A stretch of 64,000 nt of DNA from Fallopia convolvulus (taxonomy: Eukaryota > Streptophyta > Magnoliopsida > Caryophyllales > Polygonaceae), in contig OZ024724.1 of the NCBI GenBank assembly GCA_964016875.1, forward strand, positions 25,705,962 to 25,769,961, given 5' to 3'. Shown in pieces: positions 42,277-55,319 of this stretch. A program made the position numbers and the translations under genes. How positions within the stretch are numbered: position 1 is the first letter of the stretch; every line of letters starts with the position of its first letter. The notes under the pieces are model-generated. The model saw nothing but the letters and a program-made list of their open reading frames with translations. It was not told where the DNA came from and searched no databases.

Positions 42277-43413
42277 GGATTTGTTTGCAACTTTCTATTA
42301 TAATTAGTTACTATTATTAGTTTATGGACTTTATGGACATTGGGTCTAGTATGCTTTCCAGCCTTAGTCTGCCACCCCATCTAAATATAGGGTTTTGTGT
42401 GTTATCTTCTATAAGATGCACACCTCCTTTACAGTTCCTAGCTCACACATAGATTGAATACCATAATATATACTAATTGTGGATTGCACGTCTCCCCCTT
42501 CCTTAATCCCTTTCTCTCTTATTCGCTCCTCCCTTGGATCACGTGTGTCACATATCTAGCCTCGCCCCGCCCTCGCCCACACAAGCACTAGAGGCCCGCG
42601 GGCCACGATACAATCACGTTGGTCTCATTCTTATCATGTTACTATTGTCGGCGAAGATGTGGACATTTCGATCCTAGATCCGCCTCTAGGGACCCGAATA
42701 CGAGTAGGATCACATCATTACCCCCATGCCCCTCCCTTCGAAGGTGTGGATCAATCATCATCCATCAGTGAAAAGATATGTAGCTCGAGCGTATATAGTC
42801 GTTCGAGCATTTTCTGATTTCGTATGGGTTGCCTCGTTCCTTTCCTTAGGAGTTTGTGATATATTAATCATTATAATCCCTTCATGTGAATGTTGTAATA
42901 ATTATCATTTTAATGAATGGTTTATTTTGTTTTCTAAAGTCTAAAGTCTATGTACGTACCAACAAAGCAAATTTTAAATTTCAAAGGAAAGATGCAAAGT
43001 GCAACACTAACTAAAGTATAATGTCTGAAGTACAAGAAAGAAAAATTTGAATTTTAAAGGGAATTGTACAAAGGGCAGCATTAAAGTCTAGACCCTAACT
43101 ACAAGAAAGAAAATTTTAAATTTGAGAAGGAATGGAGTTCCGCACTTGTGCAAAGATAGGGATCGGAGCAGCGACACGAGTGCAACGAGGGTTGAATGAG
43201 AGAGCAGAGTATGAGACCACTTTGAAAATGACATTGATTCTGTCATTTTGAACATTCGAATCTTATAATCATATTTACAAGATATTGGAAAAAAGAATGG
43301 GATCGGAGTGTATATTATATATATTTGAAATGAAGTTGTGTACAACTGTTAACTTCCAAATCATTTAACAAGTTATATTGGTATGTGCTAAATCAACTTG
43401 ACATTTGCAAGTA
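42277..43413. other. Intergenic DNA, including the 3' flank of the glucanase gene
   Basis: I recognise no gene. 42480-42700 is a C-rich segment of unique appearance. The end nearest 43413 should contain the glucanase 3' UTR (minus strand). Confidence 0.4.
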
Positions 43414-44112
43414 TTAATTTATTATGCATGGCATGGAACCCAAGAGCAGAGAGGTGGCCATAATGGCAGTCAACAGCATTCCCTTGAAGTAGTAGTAGTA
43501 GGAATGGGAGGAGGAGGAGACAAGGCCTTTGAAGCCCATGTCATAAGCAATACTGCCGTCGTGATTAAAAAGGCCGAAGTTCCTCTCAGAGGTGGGCCCA
43601 GGCTTCAAGTCCTCGTTGAAGAGCGCGAACACGTAAGCCTTGACCACCGCCTTGGGGCGATAAGGCGTGCCTTTCTTCTTCATCAGCCTCTTCCTCAGGT
43701 TCCTGTTGTAGGTCAGGGCGTTCTGGACGGTGGCCCCGGGCTCGCTGGCGTCCCCCTTGGACGCCCACCCCGTCTCCGACACCACCACCTCCATCCTCCC
43801 GTATCCCACCCTCTCCAGGGCCGCGTAGGCCGCGTCTATCTGGGCGTCGAACATGTTGTCGTAGTGGAGCTTCGTCTTCGAGTCGTACGCTCCCGGGTTC
43901 TTCTTGAAGAGCGCGTACCGGATGTCGATGTGCTCCGGGTCGCTGATGTACGCCAGGAACGGGTACGCGTTCACGTAGAACGGCGACCCCCGCTCCCCGA
44001 AGAACTCCAGGAGCCGCTTCATGTACGGCATGAGCTCGTCCTTGAACGCCCCTGCCGACGGAGGGTACGTCGTCGCAAACACGCCCTCCGAATGAGGGCT
44101 GGAGAGCTCCAC

Positions 44113-44143
<31 letters not shown>

Positions 44144-44798
44144 CATATATACAACAACAACCTTCCTTTTACCCGGTGGAACTTACCTTGGCCTAATTGT
44201 TTATTAATATACAAGTAGATCGAGCTAGGTATGTTATACCTGGCTCGCGAGGCGGAGGTTGTCGAGGGCCGTGTAGACGTTCTTGAGCGTCCCGATGAGG
44301 CCCTCCCAGAGGTCGGGATCAGGGGAGGCGAGCACCTCGTTCCCCACCGCGACTCCCTTGACCGTGGACACGTACGGCTCTACGTTCTGCTTCACCCAGT
44401 CCACGGCCAGGTTCGCGTTGGCGCCCATTTGTTTTAATAGCCCGTTGGGGAGGCCGATGATGAGGTTGAGCCCCGAGTTGTTGAACGCCTCCAGCACGCT
44501 GTGGTCGAAGTCGTAGATCCTCACGTTCTTGATCCGAGCCGACCTTAGCAGTACCACCACGCTCTCCGGCGGCGGCAGGTTGTCCGCTATCCTCCCGTAG
44601 TTCACCCCATATGTTCCAGTGAACGCATTTACTGCGTACATATATATGTATATGTATGTATATATAGACCGTTAATTAAAAATAGCTAAGTAAATAGAAA
44701 TAAAACACACACAAATGGTGAAAGATATATACCGTACCATTGGTGTAGAGGAGGCACAAGAGGAGCAAAATCGTTAGATAGTAGGAAGGCAGCCTCAT
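43414..44798 (-). CDS. GPI-anchored glucan endo-1,3-beta-glucosidase (GH17), three exons
   Basis: Exons on the minus strand are 44798-44738, 44631-44240 and 44112-43414, joining in frame to 383 residues. The start MRLPSYYLTILLLLCLLYTN is a signal peptide. The GH17 domain begins TGTYGVNYGRIADNLPPPES. Catalytic residues visible are the proton donor in VAVGNEVLASP and the nucleophile in VVVSETGWASKG. RNFGLFNHDGSIAYDMGF closes the domain. There is no X8/CBM43 module. The C-terminus (FKGMLLTAIMATSLLLGS) is a hydrophobic tail fitting a GPI-anchor signal, so the enzyme likely sits at the cell surface and cuts 1,3-beta-glucan (callose). Splice sites are GT-AG: the first intron starts GTACGG and splits a codon, the second starts GTATAAC. 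The coding sequence is GC-rich, unlike the flanks. No defect is seen. Confidence 0.92.
44117..44143. repeat. TA microsatellite in the second glucanase intron
   Basis: A run of about 13 TA units sits just upstream (in gene sense) of the exon 3 acceptor. Length variation is likely, but it leaves the acceptor intact. Confidence 0.85.
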
Positions 44799-46053
44799 TT
44801 GTTTTGTTGGTTTTGGAGACATTCCATAAGTAGATTATTGGAGTTCGTACGCGGTGTGGTTGCAAGAGAAAAACAAGTATTTGGAACACAAATTTATTTA
44901 TCATCATAGCTAGGCAAACCCTCCCCAAATAACCAACACATGGCTGGGAGATTCCAAACGTACCTGTCATAGAGTTGATCAAGTGAAGAAGAAAGGGGAA
45001 ATAAAACCGGAATCTCTTTACCTTTCTATCAAAGTATACCTTTCCATTTGCGATCTTTTGAGTTATATATGCACATGTGTTTGTTTATTCAATTCGATCT
45101 CTCAGATATCAACTCTGCTTAGATAAAGAATAAAAAAGTACGTATACCTTTCGTGGGCACATTTAAGAGGACTCCTAAAAAAGGGAAAAAAGATGAAGAG
45201 AGAAAAATACAGAAAGAAAGAACATCGATCGAGTGGTGAAATCTGTCCAGAGCCCTAGAAACTAAGCCCATAAACCTAATCCTCTGTCTTTGACCATAGA
45301 AGCGGCCACAACACGGAAGAAGAAATGGCGTGTTTCAGACCACCAATGAAGACTTGGCAAAGCCCCATCCAAGCCTTAAACCAAACAAGTACCCGGAAAA
45401 TCAAGGCAAATCTCAGATTCAGAGCAAAATACAATCATGGACGGGTCAGGAATCAAGCCTTATGGAGAATTCGTAGCTAATTATGGAATTAGGAAACTGG
45501 TGAAAATCCAAATACACTTTAAATTATTTGATGGAGTAAGATGGGTCTGCTGCAGACGTTTGATGAATCTGCAAAAACTTCTTCATCTCCTTCTGTTGGT
45601 TATGGATCTGGAAATGTGGGTGATGGCTATAAAGCTTACGAATATGGTGAAAATTGACCATTTACAAAGGTTTGAATTTGATATACTGTATGAAAAAAAG
45701 AAATGATACAGGTCTGAATGATGAGGCCGAAATTGAGCCTGTGTACACTCAATGTCAAAGCAATCATCTGGATAACACACAAACGATCATGGGCTTACAT
45801 AATGACATAATCTCGGCCTATAATTTGGATGTATATATACAAAACAAGGAAATATTGTTTGTGGGGTTCAAATTCTTTGCCGAGAAAAAAAGATGAGCAC
45901 AAATAATAAGGCGAAATACATATACAGTTCTATGAACTTTGACGATTTTAGCATCTATATTTGGGGGTTTCAAATAAGTCCTTGTACTATACATACATGC
46001 GTGAAATACACTCGCGCTGACGTGGATGAGAATTGTGTCATATATGTGCCATG
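44799..46053 (-). other. Upstream region of the glucanase gene; no other gene seen
   Basis: Should hold the glucanase promoter on the minus strand. Short frames (for example 45437-45706) have no recognisable domain. Confidence 0.4.
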
Positions 46054-49000
46054 TGTAATACCCGGGTTTTCACCTCGAGGCTAGTTCCGCGCCGCCAGTT
46101 GTTCTAAATAGTTATTTTGGCCTTCAAAGCCCATATGCGTTCTATCATTTCGACCTTGGGCCGAAGGCCCGCCTATGAATTTCTATTGGAGTTTGAGCTT
46201 AAAACCCAATTATGGATCAACTCTTTATAACGGATTTAACCTAGAGGAGCTTCCTTTTCCTCATTCCTGGTTGAGCCGCACCAGAGAATTCCAAGTGTTG
46301 CCCGATTCATCCACCACGAGAGAGAGTGAAGAAGGGCCGCTTTGCCTGCCTCCTTGTCACAGGCCGTGAGAGAGAGAGGGGAGATATCGAACGTGATCTC
46401 GTTCGCCTAGCCGTCGCCGTTCTGGTTCCGTCTTTTAATATCACACCAGTAGAGAGATCGAGGAGGAAGAGCTTGCGCACCAACCGCCGTTCTGATGTCG
46501 TCACTGTTCGCCGTCGATCGAGGAGAAATCCGTCCAACTCGGTCGAGATCCGTTCGACTGCTTTGATCAGAGTTTAGCTCTTCAGCCTCCTTCGTCATGT
46601 GTAGGCCTCGTCGTCGACAAGTCTCGTGCGCCGAGTTCGCTTGAAATCTGGACGGGTTATGCGCAACTTCGCTCCCGTCGAAGCTTTGAACCTTGCTGCG
46701 GCCGTCGTGCCGAACAACCTTCGGTGACGGCGCCATCGGTTTCAGCCTTGGGTGGAACACCACACCGCCGAGACCATAACCGACTGTTCGCTGAAGTCAA
46801 GCAATAAAGAACCCTCCTTCCGCAATTTCAGATCAAAAATATATAGATAGGTAAACGAACTTCTGTGTTCGATTACAATTCCAGATTAGTTAGGTGCGAT
46901 TGTGTTTGTTTCTCTCTTCGACTCGTTTGAAAATATTTAAGCTCGGATTCTCTTTCTAAATCTCGTTTTAAATCTTGTTGCACATGACTATAATGTTGAG
47001 CTGGTTTGACAGTTTAGTTAGGGTTTCTGTTTAGGAAAATCTATAAAATTTTGATCCCTTTTGAGAATACCTTTTTATTGATGTGTAATCGTTTGGAGAG
47101 TCGGTTTTATTGGGAGGTAATCGATCGAATTGTGAGTTCAATTGTGGAATTCAATATCTGAATAGGATTAATTAGTCTATGCCAGATAAAGGTGGTTTCA
47201 TGTTTTGTTTTATGCGATTTGTTTGTTCTAATCTATGTTACAATAGCTAATTTGATGATTATTACGTGTTCACTATTAATGTTAATTTGGATTCATATAA
47301 AAATGGGATCTAACTAGTGGAATTATATATATATATATATAATATATACTAGGTTGTTCCATTACTATATGTATCTACATACATAAGTATGCGTGCTCCA
47401 ACAGAATACATGTACAAGTTTAGTAGTTAACTTTATATATATATGTAGGTGATCGCTTTTCTTATTTTATTTAAGTATATATATATGCACGTTAACTAGT
47501 AATTGGAATTAGTCTGGTTAAAGGTTTGGTATGACTTCGTACAATAGTGGGAAGGTTTAGTTTAGATTAGTTAGTTAGTGTAGTTGATGGGTGTGACTAC
47601 ATGCTTTAAAACTAGTAAGTTTGGGATAGTGACGAGTTATCGAGTTTTATTTTGTTGGAAACCGTTAGAGTACTAAGTGTAATGTTAATATGTTTAGGAG
47701 ATCGCTAATACTCGGGTTCTTGGTTTTCCGTAGTCGTCAAAGAATCCGTCATTCAAGGTAAGTCGTTTTTCGACTTGCTCGACTTAATTCAATTCTTGTT
47801 AGATTGAGTGCCATGCATGTGGAATTGGTTTTGGGAATTAGTCCCATTGTTTATTATTTCCAATTAAAATGTTTTAATCTGTATCTATGTGAACTTTGAA
47901 TCCGTTTGTGACTGTGTTTGCATCGTTAAATGTAGTTGTGATTCTAATTAATTTTGGTATTTGTGATTGTATTTGTACTATGGTTGTGATTCTAATTATT
48001 TTGGTATTTGTGATTATATATGTACTATGGTTGTGATTGTAATTGTGACTATGAGTGTGGTTGTAGTTGTAATTGGGAATGTGAATGCGATTGTGTTTGA
48101 ATTTGTGATTACGTTCGAATTGTGATTGCGCTCGAATTATGATTGTGGTTGTGCTTGTTATTGTGATTGTGACTTGTTCGGGTCTATCTTTCTTTCGCTG
48201 CGTGTTTGTTTTCGTTTTTTGAAGTTATTTGTCTGTCACCTTGCTTTGCTTGCGACCGCTATGTGTTAAATGATTGAATTGCATGTGCCAACCTTATTTT
48301 GGAATGATTCCATATTACATCCTTATATAAAATTATGAAAAATCGTTTTTAAACCTTTTCGTTATGTGTGCACTGGGTTCCACCAGCATTGTCATGGAGC
48401 ACGGGATAAGTTGGAGACGAAGTGGCCCCCGGGCATGGTCATGCGGCTGGAAGGGGCCCCCTTCTAAATATAAAATAAAATGTTTTGGCAAACGCTCTAG
48501 TAGAGGTTTAGCCGGGGAAAGAAGGGTGAAGGAGGAAATGGGCACGTGTTTAGTTATGCGCCCTGACCGTGCGCCATGAATGAGAGGCCGGAGGGTGCCA
48601 TTTGGATTTGAGGAGGATTGTTTTGATTGCTATATTATCTGGCGGATTTTGTTTGAATGGTCTCGTGTTAATGGGTTTTGTTTAACGTAATTTATTTTTG
48701 TGGTTATATATGTTGGGAAGATCTTTATGTTTATTACTGTTATCCTTGTTACTATTATTGATGTTGTCTGTATTAATTTTGCTATTTTGCTATTGTTGTA
48801 TTTTTAATGTGATGTTAATTGTGATGTGGTTTGTATGTGTGTGTATCCGTGTGTTTGTCTGATTATGTGTCTGTGTGTATGGGTGTTTGTGTGACTATTT
48901 AACGTTAAGTGTTGGATTGATGTGAAACGATAATTATTGATTTCTGTGTGACTGTTGAATGCTAGGGGTTTGTGTGGTTTTTCAAATGTTCTATATGCAT

Positions 49001-49288
49001 CTCACGCTTTTTAGCTTGAATTAGAATCGTAGCTGACCCTTCGGGGAATATTTTTTACAGTTTCAGGTACTTTTCAAGAATCGTGATGAATTCTCTACAA
49101 AGTGGTGAAGCGGATGTTGGCGACGTGTCATTAGGTCGGGCTGTTGGGATCTAGTTATTGATGTACTAAAAGTTTTCCGCGAATTATTTTGTTGCTAGTT
49201 TGATAGAACTGGTTTAGGATAGTTTGAGATTACAGAATGGTTTGATTGATATCTTTTGTTATGATGTCGAGAATATTATCATGTTACA
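46054..49288. mobile_element. Possible long solo LTR of a Gypsy (Tekay/Del-like) element
   Basis: The left end TGTAATACCCGGGTTTTC and the right end ATCATGTTACA have the TGTAAYA...TRTTACA inverted ends typical of such LTRs. The 3.2-kb interior has no protein domain. It is rich in TTGTGATT-like runs near 47930-48170 and has a TTTCAGGTACTTTTCAAG segment near the right, as often seen in U5 regions. The flanking 5-mers (CCATG, ATGAT) do not match and no primer-binding site follows, so this remains tentative. Confidence 0.35.
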
Positions 49289-49315
49289 ATGATTAAAACA
49301 CTAATACTAAACTTG

Positions 49316-50619
49316 CTAATTTGTATGGCCGACCCCATCGGGGGGATATGGCTGATAGGACGAGGATGGTTGCGTTTGGTTGCAGTGCATGTCCTCCATG
49401 AACTTCTATAGAAGCTCAATCTGTTGTCGTTGCTCGTCTACGCTTGCTTGTGTCGCTTCTTGGCTCTGCCGAAGTTCTGTCACTTGTGCAAGCAAGGAAG
49501 CGTTCTCTTGCTGCATCTTAGCCATCCTGGGAGGTTGTCTGCGGGGCCCTAACAACACCACCCCCGGTCCGACCCCTCCAACCGCCTCTAAAAACATGTC
49601 ACACTCATCTTGAAAAGATGGTGGGCACGCGGACTGGGAGGACCTCTGTGCGAGAATCTATTGGGACTACGCCTATGAAATAAATATTGGTACATAAAAT
49701 ACTTACAACGATATCGGCTGAACGCTGGTCTATAAGCTCTCGGTTTGGTCCCCGCGTATGCATCTCGATGTGCAACTCGAGAGGCGTTACATCTCGTCTG
49801 GTTTGTTCTTGCTACGAGAAAAATATTATTGTTAAATAACAATTTTGAAATTAAAATAGTTAAATTAAAAAAATAAATAAATGTACGTACCATTAGACGG
49901 ATGGTATCGAGGTGGGACCTCGAACCACTGGTGTGGAGGGATGGATTTGCATTCCAGTTTCCCTTGTTTCGCTTGCACTTCTTCTTGAACTTGGCATCGG
50001 CCTTCCAGCCCGCTACCAATAGGTTCCAAGCTGCCGACTCTAGCCAAGACGGTCTCGTGTTTGATTGATGGTACCATTTCTTGGCTTGCTTCTCCCATCG
50101 CGTGTGACGGTTGCGACATCCATTCCAGGTTTTGTCTCGTCCCAATGGAAGTGCGACTGAAACAGAAAAATATATTAATAAATATTACATATTTCAAAAT
50201 AACTCAAAAAAAAATCTTACCGTCCAATTTTGAAACCAACGAGCCCGGGTTTCCTCGCTCGCAAGACGGAACTCCAAAGCTCTATGATTTGGCTGGTTGG
50301 TGGTCACAAACATCGACCACCTCGACACGGCCTGAGAAGGATCTCCAACCTAAAAATTCTCGAAATCCTTGTTATAAAATGGCTAATAAATAAAAAATTT
50401 ACCAAATTGAAACAGCACTTATTGGCCGTTCAGATGAAGAAATATCGGTATGCAACAACCCAATTGAGTATATTTAAACACCTCCGAAGGTCTGGCAACA
50501 TTCTCCTCTACAGTCGGAAGCTCGAAAGTGTCACTCTCATGTATCGAAGGAGATGTGTCGGGCGTCGCCTTGGCCGGTGGAACATCCTCTGGACAAGGCG
50601 GGTGTCTACCTCTACCCAT
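49316..50619 (-). pseudogene. CACTA (En/Spm)-associated plant transposase_24-type gene remnant
   Basis: Minus-strand pieces follow the exon pattern of the second gene of plant CACTA elements. The start at 50619 is MGRGRHPPCPEDVPPAKATP. 50362-50222 reads VSRWSMFVTTNQPNHRALEF. 50145-49890 reads TRWEKQAKKWYHQSNTRPSW and NKGNWNANPSLHTSGSRSHL, the NKGG...LHTGGS motif of the family. 49800-49700 is rich in Arg and Ala. 49610-49406 reads MFLEAVGGVG and a coiled coil MAKMQQENASLLAQVTELRQ, with a TAG before KFMEDMHC and a final stop at 49316. The large TNP2-type transposase and CACTA terminal repeats were not found, so this is a fragment. Confidence 0.65.
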
Positions 50620-50929
50620 ACTAACCAAAAACACAAATTTCAACAACTTATTCACCAACACATTCATATATCAATTCAACTCATTCATAAAATCCTATAT
50701 TAATTTAAACCATTCAACTCAATCAAACCTAATCAATTTCAAGAACAACAACAACATTCATAAATCAATAATTCATTCATCAAACTCATATATCAAAATT
50801 CAACTCATCAATTCATATACGAATTCAAAATTCAGTAATCAAAAGTCATTAAACAACAACAACATACCCTAAATTCGTATATCACTCAATAATTCATTCA
50901 TCAAACTCATATATCAAAATTCAACTTAT

Positions 50930-51013
<84 letters not shown>

Positions 51014-51261
51014 ATCCATAACTCATTCATCAAAATTCATTCAACAACAACAACAATATTCATCAAAATTCATTTAACAACAACAACATTCATTAAATTC
51101 ATCAAACTTTATATATCTAACAACAAATTTATTCAATCAAATTAATCAACTCAATATATTAACCCAAAATTCATTAAATTCATCAACTCAAATACAAACT
51201 AAAATCAAACCAAATCAAATCATTAATCCAATACCTTAAATCAAATCATCAATATCATACC
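50620..51261. repeat. AT-rich, TCA/CAA-rich low-complexity DNA with a long TA tract
   Basis: Imperfect repeats of AATTCATTCATCAAACTCAT and ACAACAACAA fill most of the stretch. 50932-51010 is an uninterrupted TA run of about 39 units. No gene is seen. Confidence 0.8.
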
Positions 51262-52122
51262 TGATGAGATCCCCGCCATGGATGCTAGCTAGGAGGACAA
51301 CGCCTTCACACTTCGCTCGGATGGCCCCATCACTCGTGCCAGGACTCGAGCAATCCAGGCCGCGACACAATCGCTTGTGGCGCGACTCTGCGCAGGCCAC
51401 GGCGCGCACCTCGCCGCGCCGACGCACACTGCCTTGTGCGTCCTCAGCGTCAAGGAACCTCAACTCGGGCCGACAGTGACAACCTCTAACCCCTTGCCAC
51501 CATCGGACCCGAGCCTTCCACCGTGCCATGGATCGCATCTTGAGGTTCTCGCGACCCTCATGCCAGCGCCCTCGCCAGCGCCCCGCGTCGCGCCATGACC
51601 TCGCCAGCGCCGTGTCAAGACCTCGCCATGCCGCGCTAGACCTTGTCGTGACACTCCTTGCTCGGTCACGGACGACATATCCCTTTTATAGTATTTTTTG
51701 CATTGTTTCCAATTCCGAACATTACTATTAGTGATTTTGTAGTTTTAGGAAGTATTTTATGGGCCTTGCGCCGAAGGATTATGGGCTTGCGCTGCTGGGC
51801 TTGGATCTGCGTATTCTCCCTAGGTGCGCCGCCCCTATTAGGGTTTCTAGCTTATTTCTCATGCCGCCTCCCTATATAAGAGGCTTAGGACTATGTTTTT
51901 CAGCAGCGCACACTTAGAGATTAATAGAGTCGAGGGTTTTTCTCCTTATTTCTCTCTAGTGCCATTGCGCCGCTGCACTCAATCATCCAAAGCTCTCGAT
52001 TTCACATTGTTCACACTTGCTCGTACCATAATTCAATCAACCAAGTCTTCCGCTTCGCTAATTTGAGACCTACTACTCAAACACCACGCCGATCCGTAGC
52101 ATCCCATACGAGGGACGCATCA
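51262..52122 (+). repeat. Candidate 5' LTR of the CRM-like element
   Basis: It begins TGATGAGATCC and ends GGGACGCATCA (inverted TGATG/CATCA ends), two bases before the primer-binding site. A TATA box (TATATAAG, 51873-51880) divides a GC-rich U3 from a 240-bp R-U5. No second LTR is available for comparison. Confidence 0.6.
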
Positions 52123-52124
52123 AC

Positions 52125-52137
52125 TGGCATCAAAGCC
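52125..52137 (+). promoter_or_regulatory. CRM-like primer-binding site (degenerate)
   Basis: TGGCATCAAAGCC is a variant of TGGTATCAGAGC, the initiator-Met tRNA complement. Confidence 0.7.
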
Positions 52138-52829
52138 AAGGTTTGAGTAAGTCTCGTTCAACCCTTTTTCGTTCACTCTCACACGTTTTTCCGCCACATC
52201 TAACCCTAGAATTCATCCTCCACTTCACTTAACCGCCATCTAGGGTCCCAAATATTTTTTCTTGCTTTCGTATATTGTTAAAAAAAAAAATTTCAGCCTT
52301 GCCCTAACTTGTAAGAGCTATTGATTTTGGTGAAAATTACTCATTGTCTTGCTAGTTGCAGGCACATTAGGTTTTGTTTTGCCGATTTCTATCTTGCTCT
52401 TGCGTGTTGCTTGTGTTGAAATACTTGTTTTTTGTTTGCTCTAGAGGAGAAATCCTAGAGTCGCATTAAAAAATAAAAAAAACAAAACCGTGTTCGACTA
52501 TCATAGCCAAAATAAGGTAAGGTAGTCGATCAATTCAAAAAAAAAATTGTTGGACGATCACAAGCCAAAATAAGGCAAGATCGATCCAAATTGTGGTTCA
52601 AAAATTCGGCAATATTAATCGCATATCCATTGCTTGTGGTTTTCAGTTTTGACTTGCCTTATTGTGTCTTGCCTTACGACTTTGTTGTTTTCATAGCCTT
52701 GTTGATAGATCGAGATCGAGTGACCTTAGCCTAACCAATCCTTGTTCGTGTGGTTTGAACTAAAGGGTCGGCTTGACTTAAGCGAACCGTAACTCGTTGC
52801 TTTTTACTTGTGAACTTCTTACTGCTTCG

Positions 52830-54494
52830 ATGACTGGTGTGACAATAGGTACACTTTCGGATTCGGGAGAAGGTGGTAACAGCAACAACAACAATAACCC
52901 GCTATTGCCGAATCAAGGCCAGAACTTTCCACCAGAGGCATTGGCGCGCATACAAGATCTCGATAGGCTCTTAGTCGAGAGCCAGGCCCAATCCAAGCAC
53001 ACGGTGTCGGGAGCCCATGCTCTCGCCTCGGAGATCCACGCCAACCCGGGCGTGTCCGCGGATGATATCGCTCGTGCCAACGCCAAGGGGAAGAAGCATG
53101 CTCAGCCATCCTCACAATTCGGCACCATGCATCGCATGGAGTCGATCAAAGAAAGCCGCCAACATGATAGGCACGATGGTGGTCCCCGGACCGCAGATCG
53201 CTATCAAATGGCGCGAGATTACAGGGACACACAAGTGTACGACGTATATTCCGATGAGGAGTACAACTCCAAGGAGTATAGACGCCGACACACGAGTGGG
53301 GATCCTAAGAAAAAGAAAAAGAACAAGTCGTCGGCATATGTCTACGAAACCCCAAAGCGGAAGCACGGGGCCAAGTATTACGATGCCGACACATACAGAG
53401 TTGAGGACGAAATCGAGTATCAAAGTGCTCGGAGTCTATACTCGGATTTTGAAAATGATTATGAGGAATTTTCAGATTATTCTAATGAGTCGTCTTTAGA
53501 GCATCCCAATGTGCAGGATCCAGAAGAATTGGACAATCGGCCCTCGGATTGGATCCCACCGCCGCGCCTAGCCAAGAACCGCACCGAGTATGACCGAGTC
53601 TATGGCTCGGGACGCAAGCACGGCGTGAAGGGAAGGCGCGACAGGGACTGCGACGCTCGGCGTCCTCGGAGGCCCGATGACGGAGATGATCCTGACGATG
53701 GCGATGACGATCCGCCACGAGGCCCGCCTCGACACCGACGCGATAAGGGACCACATTCGCCTCGGCGTCCCAGCCCTCGGCGCGATCATGATCGACGCGA
53801 TGCTAGAGATCCACGCCACAACAAACGCGATATCAAGGTAAAGTTCGAACCTTTTTCGGTTCTTATGATCTTGATGCTTTTATCGAGTGGTTACAGGGCA
53901 CGGAGCAAACGCTCCGACACTTAGGCTATGAGGATGACGAGAAAGTGGAATTGTGACTTTGCACTTCCATGATGCCGCTAGGACTTGGTGGAACCGATTC
54001 GAGTCCGAATCCGAGAGTGGCATCAACTCGTCTACATTTTGAAGAAGAGGTATATTCTGGCAGATTACAAAGACAATATGCACATCGAGATCATGCGCAT
54101 CAAGCAAGGATCGATGACGCCAGAGGAGTATTTCGCCAAGCTTGAAGACATTTTCTTCAAAGCGGGCATGAGTGTGTCGCCCTCGGTGATGAAGACGAGG
54201 TTCATCTCGGGCTTGCGACAATCCATTCAAGATAGATTGGAGATTCTACCAATTAAGGACATCAACAACTTGGTTCACACCGCAATGCAAATCCATAAGC
54301 AAGAAATGCGAGCCAAGTCGGGTTGGTCCAATTCGAGGTATGTTTCTAACTCTAGTCAATCCGATTTTTCTACTAATCGGGTTGCTCCTTCTTTGCCAAG
54401 TGCTTTGACAGGTTCCAAGGTCAAGACCGACGCCACGCCTTCGAAAGCGGCAACTGCGCCGCGCACCGCGAAGCCGAGTGCCGATCTTGCATGA
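52830..54494 (+). pseudogene. CRM-like gag
   Basis: The frame from the ATG at 52830 encodes a long hydrophilic N-terminus (PPEALARIQDLDRLLVESQA, then Lys- and Arg-rich and Asp-rich stretches) up to VKFEPFS. One G is lost there at about 53850. The capsid part continues as DAFIEWLQGTEQTLRHLGYE, then through further frame changes near 53950 and 54040. It ends YFAKLEDIFFKAGMSV, MKTRFISGLRQSIQDRLEI and TAMQIHKQEMRAKSG. A TGA at 54492-54494 separates it from the zinc knuckle frame. Confidence 0.8.
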
Positions 54495-55319
54495 GACATG
54501 GCGTCCTACAAATGTGGAGGTCGTGGGCACATTCAAAGGAACTGTCCGAATGCCAAGAAAGTTTTGTTCACTACACAAGGGGAACCTTACGACAGCCAAG
54601 AGGAAGAGGAGATAGCGCCACCCTCCTTCGACGACGCCGAGTTGGAGTGCGATCCATTAGAGACTCTCGGCGTTTCCAAGCTACAATTGGTGACGAGGCG
54701 CACCTTAAGCATGCGAGAGGCGCCAAAAACGACTCAAAGAGAACAATTTTTTCACACTCGATGCTTGGTAAACAATGTGTCTTTGTGCGTCATCATCGAT
54801 TCAGGAAGTTGCGCCAATTTCCTCTCCTAGAAAGTAGTTGATCACTTCAAATTGCCGACCACGTCTCATCCACAACCATTTAAACTTCAATAGATATCCA
54901 ATGATGGAGGAGATTGGGTCGACAAATAGGTAATCTTCTACTTTTCAATTGGTCAATATTCGGATTCTATTCTTTGTGATGTAACGCCAATGGATGCTAC
55001 ACACCTCTTGTTGGGGCGCCCATGGCAATACGATCGTCGCGTGCTTCACGACGGGTATTTGAACACTTACATGTTCAATTACCACGGGAAGCGCGTTAGC
55101 CTCTTACCTATGTCGCCTAGTGAAGCTTTACAGGATGAAGCCGAGAGGCAAAGGCAAAAAGCTAGCGACAGCGGCACCGGCGCGCCGAACACGACGCAAG
55201 CGGCGCCCGGGGCAAAATCTGCAGATTCCAAGGGCGTTTCTGGTGCCAACACTCCTAAAAACAGTATTGAAGGTGGGAAAGATGAGTCGCGCCGACAACA
55301 AGTGGAGTTGGGCCGATAG
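54495..55319 (+). pseudogene. CRM-like zinc knuckle and protease
   Basis: YKCGGRGHIQRNCPNAKK is the zinc knuckle. The usual first Cys is Ser here (TCC for TGC), so zinc binding is probably lost. The protease follows with VIIDSGSCANFLS and then a stop. Frame changes lead to DVTPMDATHLLLGRPWQYDR with HGKRVSLLPMSP, the C-terminal protease region, ending at 55317-55319. The stretch to 55618 is a poorly conserved linker. Confidence 0.75.

Noticed and set aside
43405..44196. 263-codon plus-strand frame
   Set aside because: It is the antisense shadow of the GC-rich glucanase exon 3.
45437..45706. 89-codon frame upstream of the glucanase
   Set aside because: No recognisable motif and AT-rich; not supported as a gene.
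46326..46577. Arg-rich open frame near the left end of the possible solo LTR
   Set aside because: No domain and no conserved context; typical of GC-rich LTR DNA.
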